Below, piece after piece: positions 21,275 through 33,130 of a stretch of 64,000 nucleotides of DNA. The notes under the pieces are model-generated. The model searched no databases and had not been told where the DNA came from. It saw nothing but the letters and a program-made list of their open reading frames with translations. The translations under genes and the position numbers were made by a program. The stretch's first letter is position 1; every line of letters starts with the position of its first letter. The DNA is from Euphorbia lathyris (Eukaryota; Streptophyta; Magnoliopsida; Malpighiales; Euphorbiaceae). The stretch spans positions 74,801,256 to 74,865,255 of the forward strand of contig NC_088911.1 of NCBI RefSeq assembly GCF_963576675.1, read 5' to 3'.

Positions 21275-22946
21275 TGACACGGCCTCACACGGTTGTGGAG
21301 CGAGGCCGATCTTAGGGATAAGTGTACCCCGTCGTTATCAAGTAATAAATTCTGGTTAAGTCCAGGTTATCATCCACAGGATTTATTTCTGCAAGTATCG
21401 AGTTACTTGGTTTCAGGTGTTATCTAGGCTTAGGGGGTTTTGAGTTGGTTTTTTCTAAGTTAATCTACTCCTAGGTTGAATTATACTATTCCTAGCTAAG
21501 TTATCTGATTCTAACTAAGTTATTCTACGCCTAATTAAGTTAAACTACTCCTAAGTGATCTTTTACCAATGCAATCATCTGAAGGAACATGAAGGGATAC
21601 GATGATAATGAAAATAGATTGTTTAAGCAATTGAATTAAAACCTAAGTCACTTGTGTCCAAGGCGATTAACCCGACCTATCCTCCTAAAGTCCCTAGTTC
21701 GTGATTCCCTTGTAAGGCCGAAACTAGCTCTAAGGCTCAGCAATTTGGGCTTAATTTTCTATAGGGTCGTCAATCCTATAGGCACTGACTAGGTCAGATT
21801 CAGCTCGCAATATATGCCAACTTGATTTTGGGATTATCGAATGAGTTAAACCAATCAGACAAAGCGTAAGACAAAGATTAAAGCATTAAAACAATTGAAT
21901 GAACAAGAACTATAATATATATCAAAGATGAAAGTATTGTCACGAAGTTACAATGAGCCTAGGATTCATAACATGTATCAGAGGCTAGACAGAATATAAA
22001 AGAAGAAAAATCCCTTTCAGGGAACCTGTCTACCAATGCAGGCGTCTTCCTAGGACTTAAGGATGGAGCTTGAGCAATCCTCGGTGAATGGAGCTTCGGA
22101 GGTGTCTTCAATGGAGGTTTGAAGGATATGGAGGATGTGGAGAGGATTTCTCAAGATGAAAAGCTAAGAAAATTACAAAGATAAAAGATGCCTAATTTAC
22201 ATTGGAAAAATCCTATTTATAGACGCGGTTCGGGCCCTTTTCTTGACCTAATTCGTGTCCTTATGCGTGTAGGAAGTCGTGGGGTACGTAGTGGCATCGT
22301 GGGGGCGGAATTGGTCTTTTTGACCAATTCCCGCAGGTCTGCTCGCCGAGCAGGCACTGCTGCTCGGCGAGCAGGCGCTGCTCGCCGCGAGCAGGCCACC
22401 AGAGGGCCTGCTCGGCGAGTAGGCACGGCCTGCTCGGCGAGCTGGCCGCGCCAGCTTGTCCGAGCAGGCCCCTAAAGGCCTGTTCGACGAGCCGGCATAG
22501 CCAGCTCGGCGAGCTGGCCTAAAATAGGCCAGTTCATCGAGCAATCCAGCCCGATGTGCTCCTGCGCGGTCGTCGAAATGCCAATAACGTGTCTTTCCGC
22601 CCGAACTTATCCCTGCGCATGCACAAAAACTCCAAACAACATTAGTCCAAAGGCTAAATTGACCCGCCAATCGCTTATTTGAGCAAACGCTTCGTTTGGT
22701 GCGACTTTTGACGGATTAATTAGCTTCAAAAGATAACGAAATTATTAGATGCACGCCAATTTGGCCGTATTTGCCTAAATTGATCACAAAATGAGCCTAA
22801 ATAGAAAAAAAGTAAATAAATATTTCCAATTTCTAACTAACTCACACAAAAGCATTTAAATGCGAGAATTGCTCGTTTATTAACCAAATAACACTAAAAC
22901 CCGTCCTAAAACCGTACCCAAAGATAGGGGTTTTTGACCCCTATCA
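21275..22946 (-). repeat. 3' LTR of element 5
   Basis: Contains the TATA box CTATAAATAG (minus, 22222-22213), a GC palindrome array (22336-22560) and the 20-bp periodic AATTAAGTTA motif (21455-21555). Compared with the right copy it lacks one 20-bp unit near 21540 and has extra GC-array units. Confidence 0.92.
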
Positions 22947-24486
22947 AACCTCCTCGCACTTAAAACTTTACTTGTCCCCAAGTAAACTAAAAAACTAAAC
23001 CCGCAATCACAAGCAAGCTAGAAAACCTCCCGGTTTGACTAGGTCTTTGACACAATTTCGAGCATCTGTAATTACATGCATTCGGAAATACAAAGTAGAG
23101 ACACGATATCCAAAAGCCGCATTTCAATTATCATGGGTCATATGTTTTAAGGAAAAGGACACATGTTCAATTAAACGAGCTTGAGGGGATCGCTAAGTAA
23201 AACACCTCACCATAGGTAGTTCACTCATTTCACACAATTTTGGTGGCTAAAGTGTTTACTCTCGGCTTATGTTCTTGCTTAGGATTACGTTGATTTTGCA
23301 CGTTCATCCGAGTTCCTCTACTATGCTATATGACTCCGATGATATCAAAAACAACCTCGAATTGGGGTTGTAATGTGGTTAGAGGGTTAAAGGTACAACA
23401 AGGGTTAATAGTTCTAGTGCTAGAAAAACAAAGTTCAAATGGCTTTAGCAAATATGAAGTGATTGAGCTTTTTATTCATCCATTGTTTTCTTGAGACGTT
23501 TTGATTTAAAGAACTGGGGAATGAAGTTCTCCCCCTTTAGTTCGTCTCTTTCCTTTTCTTTTCTTTTTTCTGTTTTTCTCTCTTTTTTTTTCTTTTTTTT
23601 TGGATAGTGATGCTCATTCACTTCTTAGCCTTTTGGCTTGCTACTATGATGCCATAAACAAAGATAAAGCGCTAGAACGACAAAGGCTCGATGTGAGCTT
23701 TGCAAAAACTTTGGGTTAAGTAGCAAACCAAGTGATGGTTTGCAAAAACAGGTTAGAACGAAAGAAAAATCTATAAACTACAAAAAATATAGGCTCAAAG
23801 GGGCTTCCTAGAGTAGATGAAAAAGAGAAAATAAGGTAAAGAAAAAGGGTTAATTCTAATGAGGCTGATTTCATCGTTTATCATCTCAAATCATTGCATG
23901 TAGGTTCAACATAGTATAAGGTGCAAAATCTGTAATCTTCCACAAGTCAAAGCATTCACACAAAAATGTCAAGAAAAAGAGCTTTTTGATGTTCGCTCTT
24001 AGGCTCAAATTCAACTCACAATTCTTTGGGTTTCAATTTTGTGTTTACTAGTTCTCCCCAAACTCAAGTTTAACATCACATGCCTTCAATTCTTAAGTTA
24101 TCTACCTAAGTAATGATTTTGACATTTCTTCAAAAGTAGGGTTTAAATGCAAACTTTAGCTCATGCTTTTACAGATACAAGGATTGTGTCCTACACTTAA
24201 ACTAGTTGTCATGCAATCTTAGATTCGGTTCTCAGCCCTCAAAGACAAATAACAAAGTTTAGATTCAAAGGAGGTTCACGGTTTTAGGTCCTAAACATGC
24301 AAAACATAAATAAAACCCGAAAAACGCAAAACTAAACTAGACACGACGCAACAAAAATAAAAAATTTATACAATTTTTGTAAGTTTGTCTACCCCTCCTC
24401 CTCACACTAAAAATATGCAATAAGTTCCAACATTGCATCACAAATCATAAAGAACAAGTGTAGAGAGTTAGGGTGGAGAAGACAAC
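22947..24486 (-). other. Polypurine tract and 3' non-coding region of element 5
   Basis: AACCTCCTCGCACT (22947-22960) is the purine tract on the minus strand. The rest has no gene; it matches 13320-14866 of element 2 in inverse, including the A/G-rich tract at 23560-23605. Confidence 0.75.
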
Positions 24487-25689
24487 TTACTGATCGGCCG
24501 GGGGGTATGGCCAAGGCATGTTGTAGCGTTCGCAGTAGTCTGCCGCTACGTATTCAAGACCTGAAAGCCTTCGGTCCATATTCTGCTCAAAGTTCGTGAA
24601 CCGTTGGTCCATCTGTTGAACAGTGTTAAAGGTCCGTAGGTTAAGATCTCGCATTTCTGCCATCATGGTGTTGATGGCTTGGAACTGGGCCTCCGTCCCC
24701 AGCGCTTGGTGTTCCGTTTGGTCACCTGCTGCTGCAGCTTCTCCTTCCTCAGGTTCGTCGTGCTCTTCCTCTCTTTGTCGTGGTGGGTTCCTTGCCCGTT
24801 TTCTTGTCCTCCCACTTGAGCTTGCTCCTCCAGATGGGTTCCTGTTCATAACTGAATGGAAAGTAGACTTTCCTAGAAATGCAGAGTTAAGCAAGGTGGG
24901 GTGGAAACCATCTTCCTGAATGTCCAAATCCTTGAATTGGCTATCAAGGAAGTTGGTAACCAAATGACCAAGGCCAACGGACCCGCGTTTTTTACTTGTT
25001 TGGCTTGAAAAGCCTTCAAAGATGGCTTTGATATTATCAGCGGGTTTATGGTTGGCCACACACCACAGTATGAGCAATTCTGTCTTTGAGACCTTATTGC
25101 TCTCATTTTTCCCTAACAAGTTGCGAGCCACAAACTTATGGACAAGGTTTAGCACTGGGTCTCGAAGGTGGATTGGGCTAGCAGTGCGGGAGTCAAATTC
25201 TGATAAGCCTGTTAATTGCTCCCAAGCTTTATCTTTTGTCATGGGTTCCTCAAAACCCGAGACTGCCTCTGGATGGTTATAGACTCCCATCAAGGCTGCT
25301 AACGTGATGTCATTGAGACGATAGGGTACACCGTTTAGTCTGAAAGAATGCTTACCACACCCCAAGGGCAGCTCTTTTCTCAAAGTGGTCAGAAACTCTA
25401 CAGTGAGGTCGTAGTACACTAGGGTCCTTTTCGTGGCCAGTCTATGCCAACCATGGAATTTTAGGACTTCATTGAAGTCCTTTTCTAGACCTATAGATGC
25501 TAGATATTTCTGATCAATAATGATTCGAGTGGCAAGGTCTTGCCTAGAAAACCACTGATATAACAGTCCCTCTCGCTCATCTACCAATCCAAAAGGTGAG
25601 TTATACTTAGCTTGCAGGGTATCGCTGAATTCGACGTCAGAGTCGGCTTTATTGTCAACCGCGATCTTGCCCTTGCCTTTCCTTCCCAT
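24487..25689 (-). CDS. ATHILA ORF-1-like protein (env-position gene) of element 5
   Basis: 400 codons from the ATG at 25689; a splice acceptor-like TTCCTCAG ends just before the start, so a spliced RNA is plausible. Residues about 40-230 match the ATHILA ORF-1 family: LLYQWFSRQDLATRIIIDQK, FHGWHRLATKRTLVYYDLTV, VPYRLNDITLAALMGVY. A basic stretch follows (GRTRKRARNPPRQRE), then acidic EEEHDEPEEGEAAAAG and a likely coiled coil (EMRDLNLRTFNTVQQMDQRF). No transmembrane segment is seen, so an envelope role is not supported. It is uninterrupted while the gag upstream has a stop. Function is unknown; the gene lies in sense orientation where Athila elements keep their third gene. Confidence 0.78.
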   Translation of the reverse strand: MGRKGKGKIAVDNKADSDVEFSDTLQAKYNSPFGLVDEREGLLYQWFSRQDLATRIIIDQKYLASIGLEKDFNEVLKFHGWHRLATKRTLVYYDLTVEFLTTLRKELPLGCGKHSFRLNGVPYRLNDITLAALMGVYNHPEAVSGFEEPMTKDKAWEQLTGLSEFDSRTASPIHLRDPVLNLVHKFVARNLLGKNESNKVSKTELLILWCVANHKPADNIKAIFEGFSSQTSKKRGSVGLGHLVTNFLDSQFKDLDIQEDGFHPTLLNSAFLGKSTFHSVMNRNPSGGASSSGRTRKRARNPPRQREEEHDEPEEGEAAAAGDQTEHQALGTEAQFQAINTMMAEMRDLNLRTFNTVQQMDQRFTNFEQNMDRRLSGLEYVAADYCERYNMPWPYPPADQ

Positions 25690-26750
25690 CGTACCTGAGG
25701 AATAGACCAAACGGATTAGTTAGAATCTTTTCACAAAACATAAACATAAATCCCCAAACAACCAACAATTAGGTATAGACCAAAGTTAGAAGCTTAGGGA
25801 CAAAAACTATGAACTTTCAGTCCCTAAGCCTTTTACCCGTAATTCCAAATTCGTGTAAAATCAATGATGCCCAGTGACCAAAATGTGTCAAGAGTGTGAT
25901 ATAGAATTCTATTAGCAAGTTTTCAACTATAAATTGAATAGTTGGATTTTGAGCTAAAATGGAGATTTTACCCAAATTGAGCAATTTTTCCAAATTTTCA
26001 CAAATTAAGAACAAAAATCATGCCCAAATCACATATTGATCATAATGTAACTATAAATTGCAAGAATATCAAGAATTTAGAAGCAAGTAAAAGGTTATTT
26101 AAGAGAAAAGCAAAAAACCCAAAACTTAGGTTTTGTCCCAAATCCTAAAAATTAACACCCTAAACTAAAATTTAAACCTAGAAACATATTAGAAATCAAA
26201 AATGGGTAAAGATTCATACCTTATTTGTTGAATTCGGGTTAGTATGGAAGATTTGGGGGGTTGGATTTTGAGAGAAAGAAAAAGAAGAGAAGGAAAGGAA
26301 GAAAGAAAGAATGGAAGAAAGAAGGGAAGAAAGAAATAAGAAGAAAGTGGGGAAGGAAGGGAATGATGAGTCACCCCCCTCTTTTTCTTTTTTCTTTTTT
26401 TCTTTTTCCTTTCTTTTTTTCTTTCTTTCTTTCTTTCTCCTCTTTCTTTGGTTCGGGATTAAAATCCCGAACAGCTCGTGTCGGTCGAGCAGATTGGCTC
26501 GGCCGACCAGCCCGGCGAGCTGGGCGGCAGTGCCTAGTTCGCCCGGGCTGGTTCGAAATTTTTTTTTTTTGTTTTTTTTTGAATGGAGAGTATGGGGGAG
26601 GGCAAAACTTGACAATGTAAATAAAAAGGAAAAAAAATGAGATTAAAATTCAACAACCAAAATCAACAAAAATAAAAGAAACGGAAATGCAGAAGTAAAT
26701 TGTTCAAGCTTTGAATTTAAACCGATGAGAACTCGATTTCTCCCCCTTAC
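25690..26750 (-). other. Non-coding spacer between gag and ORF-1-like gene, element 5
   Basis: No gene. Includes an AG-rich tract (26262-26370), its pyrimidine-rich partner (26380-26450), a small GC palindrome group (26468-26535) and A/T runs. Since pol normally sits here in a full element, this marks where it was lost. Confidence 0.65.
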
Positions 26751-28193
26751 TCAATCCTTTCTCAGGATCTTTGGATTCTTCTTCGTTGTGCTTGGGAGAG
26801 AACCTTGTGGCCTTTCCTGCCTGTCCCTATTGATCTGAGCTACCTGATTGCTCAAATCTTTGCAGAAGGCTTCATTGTTGGCAAGCCTAGCCGAGATCTC
26901 CTTCAAAAGAGTGACCACCTCGTCAGATTCCTTAGGAGGTTGCATTGGCCCTTGATTCTACTGTTGATATGGGGGCATGCCAAGCCCTTGATCTCTATGC
27001 TCCTGAACAAAACCGCTAGGAGGTCGAAGCACATTCTGATTTGAATTCCCGTAAGATAAGTTCGGGTGCTGAGGCCTTCTGTAGTTGTTGCTGTTGTTGT
27101 AGGAGTTGTGATTGTTGGGGTTGTAGTTGTTATAGTTCTGGTTGTACCTCGGCTGTCCCCCAACGTAATTGACCATCTCCATCCCGTCTCCAGTGAAAGG
27201 GCTACCTGCTTGACATTCCTTTCCATGGTGGTCGCCGCCACAGTGCACACAGGTGGGAGGTTGGCTGAATTGAGCCAACAGGACGTCCATCTTCCTACTT
27301 ATATCCTCAACACTCGAATTTTGTTCTTGTTCTTCCACAGCAAATACCCGCTGCCTTGTGGGGCCAGTGAGCTTATGTTCTTGCCACTGCACACTCTTTC
27401 TGGCCAGCTCATTAATCATGTCATATGCCTCTGTTGCTGTCTTCCTAAACAAATCTCCACCCGCTGCGGAGTCCACAATAGCCCTGTTGGTGGGTGTCAA
27501 TCCGTGATAGAAGACGCTCACTAATTGATGCTTGGGTATGTCATGATGAGGGCACATGCGCAACATTTTTCTGAATCGGGTCCAAGATGTGTGGAGCGCT
27601 TCGTGCTCGGGTTGGTGGAAGGATGTGATCTCACCCCTGAGCATTGCTGTCTTCGAGGGAGGAAAGTAGTAGGACAAGAATTCCTTCTCTAACCCTGCCC
27701 AAGTCGTGATTGATCCGGGCTCCAGTGTTCTCAGCCATTCCAAAGCTTGCCCATTCAGAGAAAACGGGAACAACTTCAGCTTAGCAGCATCTTGGGGAAC
27801 CCCATTTGTTCTTGCAGTGTCTGCGCACATTAGGAAGCGATCCAGGTGATCATTCGGGCTCTCATGTGCTTCTCCTCCAAACAATCCGGTCTGTTGGATC
27901 AAGTGAATTATACCGGACTTGATTTCGTATGTATTAGCCGGAATATTCGGAGCGGCAATGCCGGACAAATGCTGGTGCCGGTGTGGTGCCAAGATCTCAC
28001 TCATCAGACGAGTGTCATTTTCTGGCCCGGTGTTCTCAGTATTCCGTTCATTGTTCTGTTCATTGTCAGTCATCTTGATAGGCTCGATGATCTCGTCTTG
28101 CTTCAGCTTTCCGATTTGTTTGCTCCTGCGAAGAGTACGTTCAAGTTCAGGGTTAAGAGGGACACACGGTATTTTCGCTGAGCTCGTAGGCAT
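26751..28193 (-). pseudogene. gag: Athila-type gag of element 5
   Basis: Starts at the ATG at 28193 (MPTSSAKIPCVPLNPELE). Residues about 85-270 are the Retrotrans_gag core: GLFGGEAHESPNDHLDRFLM, LKLFPFSLNGQALEWL, EKEFLSYYFP, LHTSWTRFRKMLRMCPHH, FYHGLTPTNRAIVDSAAGG. A zinc knuckle follows, CVHCGGDHHGKEC, with one residue of spacing unlike the usual CCHC. Then comes an Asn/Tyr-rich stretch (NYNNYNPNNHNSYNN). TAG at 26960-26958 interrupts a Gln-rich stretch after PPYQQ; the frame continues through VVTLLKEISARLANNEAFCK to 26751. An ancestral CAG is likely. Without the stop the protein would be about 480 residues. Confidence 0.9.
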
Positions 28194-28712
28194 ACGCTGA
28201 GAAGAGATAAATACAAGAAATAAATGAAAGCGGAAGGAAAATCATACACATCATACAAGATTGCACAATTTTGTACAAGTATTGGTTTATATTGACAATT
28301 ATGGGTTGATGTACATAGCATAGATTATTAGAGATAAACAAGTATGCATATGAACAAATATAAATGTAAGAGTGTACAAGTACAAAATGGTATAAACAAG
28401 CACATATAGACACGTATAGATGAAGTTGACAAGTATAAATACACATTCGTATAAACGAATATAAACAAGTGTAAGTATAAACAAGTATGACTATTATAAA
28501 CAAGTATAAACGATATAGATACGTATGAACAAGTATCATGATTATAAACAAGTATATATATAGACAAGTATGAACGAGTATAAGTATAAATAAGTATAGT
28601 TATTATTGACAAGTATATATATACAAGTATAAATGATATCAACAAAGGTATTCACAATGAATGCCTAAACTAACAAATCGACCTTTGGTTCGATTATTGC
28701 AGAAGAAATAAA
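28194..28712 (-). repeat. ACAAGTATAA minisatellite in the leader of element 5
   Basis: From about 28255 to 28645 variants of AACAAGTATAA and ACGTATGAACAAGTAT recur irregularly. Element 2 has a short counterpart (TATACTTGTTGATAT, 11845-11925), so the array has expanded here. Frames on the minus strand are Tyr/Leu-rich by composition and not coding. Confidence 0.75.
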
Positions 28713-28730
28713 TCCCCGGCAACGGTGCCA
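28713..28730 (-). other. Primer-binding site of element 5
   Basis: Minus strand TGGCACCGTTGCCGGGGA, six bases from the LTR. It differs from element 2 by G to A in the CpG, as deamination would give. Confidence 0.85.
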
Positions 28731-28736
28731 AAAACT

Positions 28737-30409
28737 TGACGCGGCCTCACGCGGTTGTGGAGCGAGGCCGATCTTAGGGATAAGTGTACCCCGTCGTTAT
28801 CAAGTAATAAATTCTAGTTAAGTCCAGGTTATCGTCCACATGATTTATTTCTGCAAGTATCGAGTTACTTGGTTTCAGGTGTTATCTAGGCTTAGGGGGT
28901 TTTGAGTTGGTTTTTTCTAAGTTAATCTACTCCTAGGTTGAATTATACTATTCCTAGCTAAGTTATCTGATTCTAACTAAGTTATTCTACGCCTAATTAA
29001 GTTACTCTACCCCTAATTAAGTTAAACTACTCCTAAGTGATCTTTTACCAATGCAATCATCCGAAGGAACATGAAGGGATACGATGATAATGAAAATAGA
29101 TTGTTTAAGCAATTGAATTAAAACCTAAGTCACTTGTGTCCAAGGCGATTAACCCGACCTATCCTCCTAAAGTCCCTAGTTCGTGATTCCCTTGTAAGGC
29201 CGAAACTAGCTCTAAGGCTCAGCAATTTGGGCTTAATTTTCTATAGGGTCGTCAATCCTATAGGCACTGACTAGGTCAAATTCAGCTCGTAATATGTGCC
29301 AACTTGATTTTGGGATTATCGAATGAGTTAAACCAATCAGACAAAGCGTAAGACAAAGATTAAAGCATTAAAACAATTGAATGAACAAGAACTATAATAT
29401 ATATCAAAGATGAAAGTATTGTCACGAAGTTACAATGAGCCTAGGATTCATAACATGTATCAGAGGCTAGACAGAATATAAAAGAAGAAAAATCCCTTTC
29501 AGGGAACCTGTCTACCAATGCAGGCGTCTTCCTAGGACTTAAGGATGGAGCTTGAGCAATCCTCGGTGAACGGAGCTTTGGAGGTGTCTTCAATGGAGGT
29601 TTGAAGGATATGGAGGAGGTGGAGAGGATTTCTCAAGATGAAAAGCTAAGAAAATTGCAAAGATAAAAGATGCCTAATTTACATTGGAAAAATCCTATTT
29701 ATAGACGCGGTTCGGGCCCTTTTCTTGACCTAATTCGTGTCCTTATGAGTGTAGGAAGTCATGGGGTCCGTAGTGGCATCGTGGGGGCGGAATTGGTCTT
29801 TTTGACCAATTCCCGCAGGTCTGCTCACCGAGCAGGCACTGCTGCTCGGCGAGCAGGCAATGCCTGCTCGCGACGAGCACGCCACTGAGGGCCTGCTCGG
29901 CGAGCTGGCCGCGCCAGCTTGTCCGAGCAGGCCCCTAAGGGCCTGTTCGACGAGCCGGCATAGCCAGCTCGTTGAGCTGGCCTAAAATAGGCCAGTTCGT
30001 CGAGCAGTCCAGCCCGATGCGCTCCCGCACGGTCGCCGAAATGCCAATAACGTGTCTTTTCACCCGAACTTATCCCTGCACATGCACAAAAACTCCAAAC
30101 AACATTAGTCCAAAGGCTAAATTGACTCGCCAATCGCTTATTTGAGCAAACGCTTCGTTTGGTGCGACTTTTGACGGCTCAATTAGCTTCAAAAGATAAC
30201 GAAATTATTAGATGCATGCTAATTTGGCCGTATTTGCCTAAATTGATCACAAAATGAGCCTAAACAGCGAAAAGTAAATAAAACATTTCCAATTTCTAAC
30301 TAACTCACACAAAAGCATTTAAATGCGAGAATTGCTCGCTTATTAACCAAATAACACTAAAACCCGTCCTAAAACCGTACCCAAAGATAGGGGTTTTTGA
30401 CCCCTATCA
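28737..30409 (-). repeat. 5' LTR of element 5
   Basis: Same structure as 21275-22946: TATA box at 29704-29695 (minus) and GC array at 29815-30010. Ends in CCCTATCA followed by the TSD ACCAT. Confidence 0.92.
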
Positions 30410-32514
30410 ACCATCAAAGTAATGACCAAGGCATCCGCATGAGGAGAGATCTCTGGGCCAACATCTGCAAAAGGGCGATTAAGTGATGCCCTGTCAAGAG
30501 CAGTGGTCTTTGCCTTTTTCAATACATGTTGGTACCCAGGTCCGCCTGCTATGACATTGATGGTCCCTTTTCCTTTCTTCTTCGGATCATCTCTAGATCT
30601 ATCACCATCTCCCTTCTTGCCATCATTTTGGACGAATCGATCCAATTTGCCTCTCTCGATGAGACGTTCTATTTCTCTGGCTAACTCCCAACATACGTCT
30701 GTGTCATGTCCATTTTTCCTGCGGTATTTGCAATAATTTTTTGGATTTTTACCAGTGTTGGTGTACTCCCCCCCTTTTGGTTCGGGGTATGAAATGCTCC
30801 GTTTATGCTGACTGTTCTCGATCCACATGAGCACTTCACTTTTAGAGGCATTGAGTGGCGTAAATGATGAAACAAATGCCGATTTGTTCTTAGAGCCTTT
30901 TCGCCGACCTCTAGAGGATGAATCTTGGTACTTATCTTTCTCCCTCTGCTGACAGCGAGATTTGCCTTTATCCTTTTTTAGCGGAGAAACTGATTCTCGG
31001 CGGATATCATCCACCTCCATGAAGTCTTTGCAGCGTTCCATCAATTCTGCCATGCTGCTGGGCTTTTTTCGAATTAGATCCTCCTGCAAACTCTTACATG
31101 TTGTGTTCTTTACCAGAGATTCCACTGCCATGGAGATATCCACATCAACAATTTGTATACACAATTTGTTAAAATTGTTTACATACTCTCGAAGGGATTC
31201 GTTCGCCTTCTGTTTTAATTCAAAAAGCTTCCGCGACTTGACCACTGGAGGGATACATCCGGCGAATTTAGCACAAAACTCTCTGCTTAGTTGATCCCAA
31301 CTGTCTATCGATCCAGGAGGTAAAGATTGGAACCAGTCATAAGCGGGACCTCCTAACGTGGTGATAAACATCTTGCATAGCACCGATTCCGTTGCACGGT
31401 TAAGGCGAAGCAGTATTCGATATTTTCTGGCGTGGGCCTCTGGGTTGTCAGCACCCGTGTATATTGGGAGATTAGGTATTTTAAAATGCCTATCTGTTTC
31501 CTCCGCTTCGATCCAAGCCGTGAAGGGCGAATCTCTATTGGCGAATGGATTATGCCTGGCATTCTCCTCATTCATGCGGAGCACCGCAGCTCGAACTCTA
31601 TCATCAAAATTTTCCGGACCCACCCTTGGGCGTCCTCTCCGTGGAGATCTACTTGGAGAAGATGAAGAGCTGGATCTAGAAGACGGATCCGATGGTGAAC
31701 GTCTGCCTCCGCTTCCACATCCGCCTCCTCCTCCACCTCCACCTCCTCCTCCCTGTCCGCCCGGGGGAGCTTGACCATTATCCCCTCCATGACCTCCTGA
31801 AGGAAGGTGCCTATCATCCCCTTGGTGTGGCGGTGGCGGTGGACTATTCGAACGTGGTGTCTCTACTGGCCTTTTGCTCTGACTACGTCTAGTAGATGGG
31901 GGTGATCTACCCTTGCGGGAGGATCTCGGTCTCCGAGGCGAAGGTGATTCGGACCGCCTACTTTTCTCTTTTCTATGCTTTTTGTGCCTTCGCCCTTCTG
32001 ATCCACCTAAGGAGAGATTCGACCGTGGCTGCCTTGGGATACTTGATCCGCCCAGGTTTATCCCCTGGCTTGCGGACCCGCCAGGAAGAGTTTGATCGTT
32101 CCTTTGACTTCCTCCTGCACCAGCAGGGAATAATTCCCGATTGATCGGTCGTTCACCAAGCGCTACCGTGGATGTTACTATGGATTCTGTATTATGAGCT
32201 TGGAGAAATGAAGAATTGAGGGCGTTTGATCCTATAGTCGCCTAGGGCCATGAAGATACCGTAGACGTGGGCGTCATGCTCCAAAATGGAGGAATGATCA
32301 TGAATGACCGTAGGCGATTACCCATCTGAGGGCCAAACTCCCTTCCTATTGCTTCTGCACACATGTTGATGAATGCGTCTGGTGGCACACTACCTTCAGC
32401 TTGTGTTGTGGGAGCACTTGAATCAGCGCGACCAGCACTAGTTACAGGTTGGCTTGATGGTGTTACTAATGGTGTTTCTTCCCCCGATGTGGGGTTCGGT
32501 TCCCCATTTTCCAT
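30410..32514 (-). pseudogene. gag: Gag of element 3
   Basis: Starts at the ATG at 32514 (MENGEPNPTSGEETPLV). TAG at 32244-32242 after SSWP interrupts it, then the frame runs on without a break to the insertion point at 30410. N-terminal third: Ser/Arg-rich (SRRSESPSPRRPRSSRKG, 31970-31905) and a run of about a dozen Gly (31755-31725). Retrotrans_gag core at 31500-31000: FKIPNLPIYTGADNPEAHAR, LGGPAYDWFQSLPPGSI, LSREFCAKFAG. Near 30720 the zinc motif reads YCKYRRKNGHDTDVC, with Arg where element 4 has His (YCRFHRLNGHDTDDC), so one metal ligand is lost. The C-terminal part ISPHADALVITLMV leads into the protease beyond element 5. Confidence 0.88.
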
Positions 32515-32558
32515 GTCCTTTTAAAGTGAACGAAAAACCCTTTATTTGATTAAGGATT

Positions 32559-32577
32559 CCACGTTCACCGCACTAAT
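32559..32577 (-). other. Candidate primer-binding site of element 3
   Basis: Minus strand ATTAGTGCGGTGAACGTGG directly follows the LTR; element 4 has TTGGTGCGGTGAAGGTGG at the same place. I cannot name the tRNA. Confidence 0.55.
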
Positions 32578-33086
32578 TGATGACTTGTGGAGAAATTCCA
32601 ATCAGCTTCCGTCCCTGTGGGAGCGTCGTTGGGTTCGACGGGGGGAAGCTCCGATGCCAAAGTCAGTAAGGAAGAACAAGAGAGCAAACTGAATTGACAA
32701 AGGGTAAGTGAATGTGTACCTTGATAGCCTGAGACATATGCTATATATAGTCATGAAGTTGTAACTTTCAGTAACTAGAAAGTCTCCATTAATATCCCAT
32801 TAATGGCGGTTACAGGTTACCCTTAAGTTGGCAGTTAGCTAATTGATAGCTCATTAATGGTTTTTATTGCTGGATCGGCCCAACCGTTCTAATTGCGGAT
32901 TGAGTGTTTATGGAGATTCGCCTCATAGGTTCGCCCGCGAGTCTCTTTTGGTGAGTCCTTGGAGATCCGCCCGCTGGATCTCTTTGTTTCCATACGCCGT
33001 GGTATTCCCGTATTAGGTGACCAACACGTGGCGTTCGTTAGGCGAATATCCCTTTTGATCCTTGGGATAATATCACGATGTTATCA
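32578..33086 (-). repeat. 5' LTR of element 3 (about 500 bp)
   Basis: Window-left end TGATGACTTG is set by the priming site and by comparison with element 4 (TGATAACTT). The right end is either 33075 (ATATCA) or 33086 (TTATCA), so the length is 498 or 509 bp. A TATA-like GCTATATATAG lies at about 32750. Plus-strand words GATCCGCC and GGCGAAT recur. Confidence 0.7.
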
Positions 33087-33130
33087 AGTTCTTTAGATTA
33101 ATTTTCTTAATTTGGATTGTATTTTTTATT

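Larger units (their letters stand above)
21275..30409 (-). mobile_element. Element 5: non-autonomous Athila-like LTR retrotransposon
   Basis: Complete 9,135-bp insertion with LTRs of 1,672 and 1,673 bp (TGACACGG/TGACGCGG...CCCTATCA in window orientation), purine tract 22947-22960, priming site 28713-28730 and TSD ACCAT. It codes for gag and a separate ATHILA ORF-1-like protein but has no protease, RT or integrase. LTRs and 3' non-coding sequence are homologous to element 2. Confidence 0.93.
10031..33086 (-). mobile_element. Element 3: Tat-like LTR retrotransposon, host of the nest
   Basis: Minus-strand element read from right to left: 5' LTR 33086-32578, priming site, gag 32514-30410, [element 5], pol 21274-17619, spacer, then the plus-strand antisense gene ending at 16961 and interrupted by [element 2] at 10094/16642 and by [element 1] at 10031. 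Its 3' LTR must lie left of the window. Removing elements 2 and 5 with one TSD copy each leaves the frames continuous, which shows the order of insertion. It is paralogous to element 4 at the right end but carries more lesions. Confidence 0.85.

Noticed and set aside
24487..25689. ATHILA ORF-1-like protein as a retroviral-type envelope
   Set aside because: I see no signal peptide or transmembrane segment; it looks like a soluble, partly coiled protein.
28153..28645. Tyr/Leu-rich membrane-like frames on the minus strand
   Set aside because: Low-complexity ACAAGTATAA minisatellite in the element leader.
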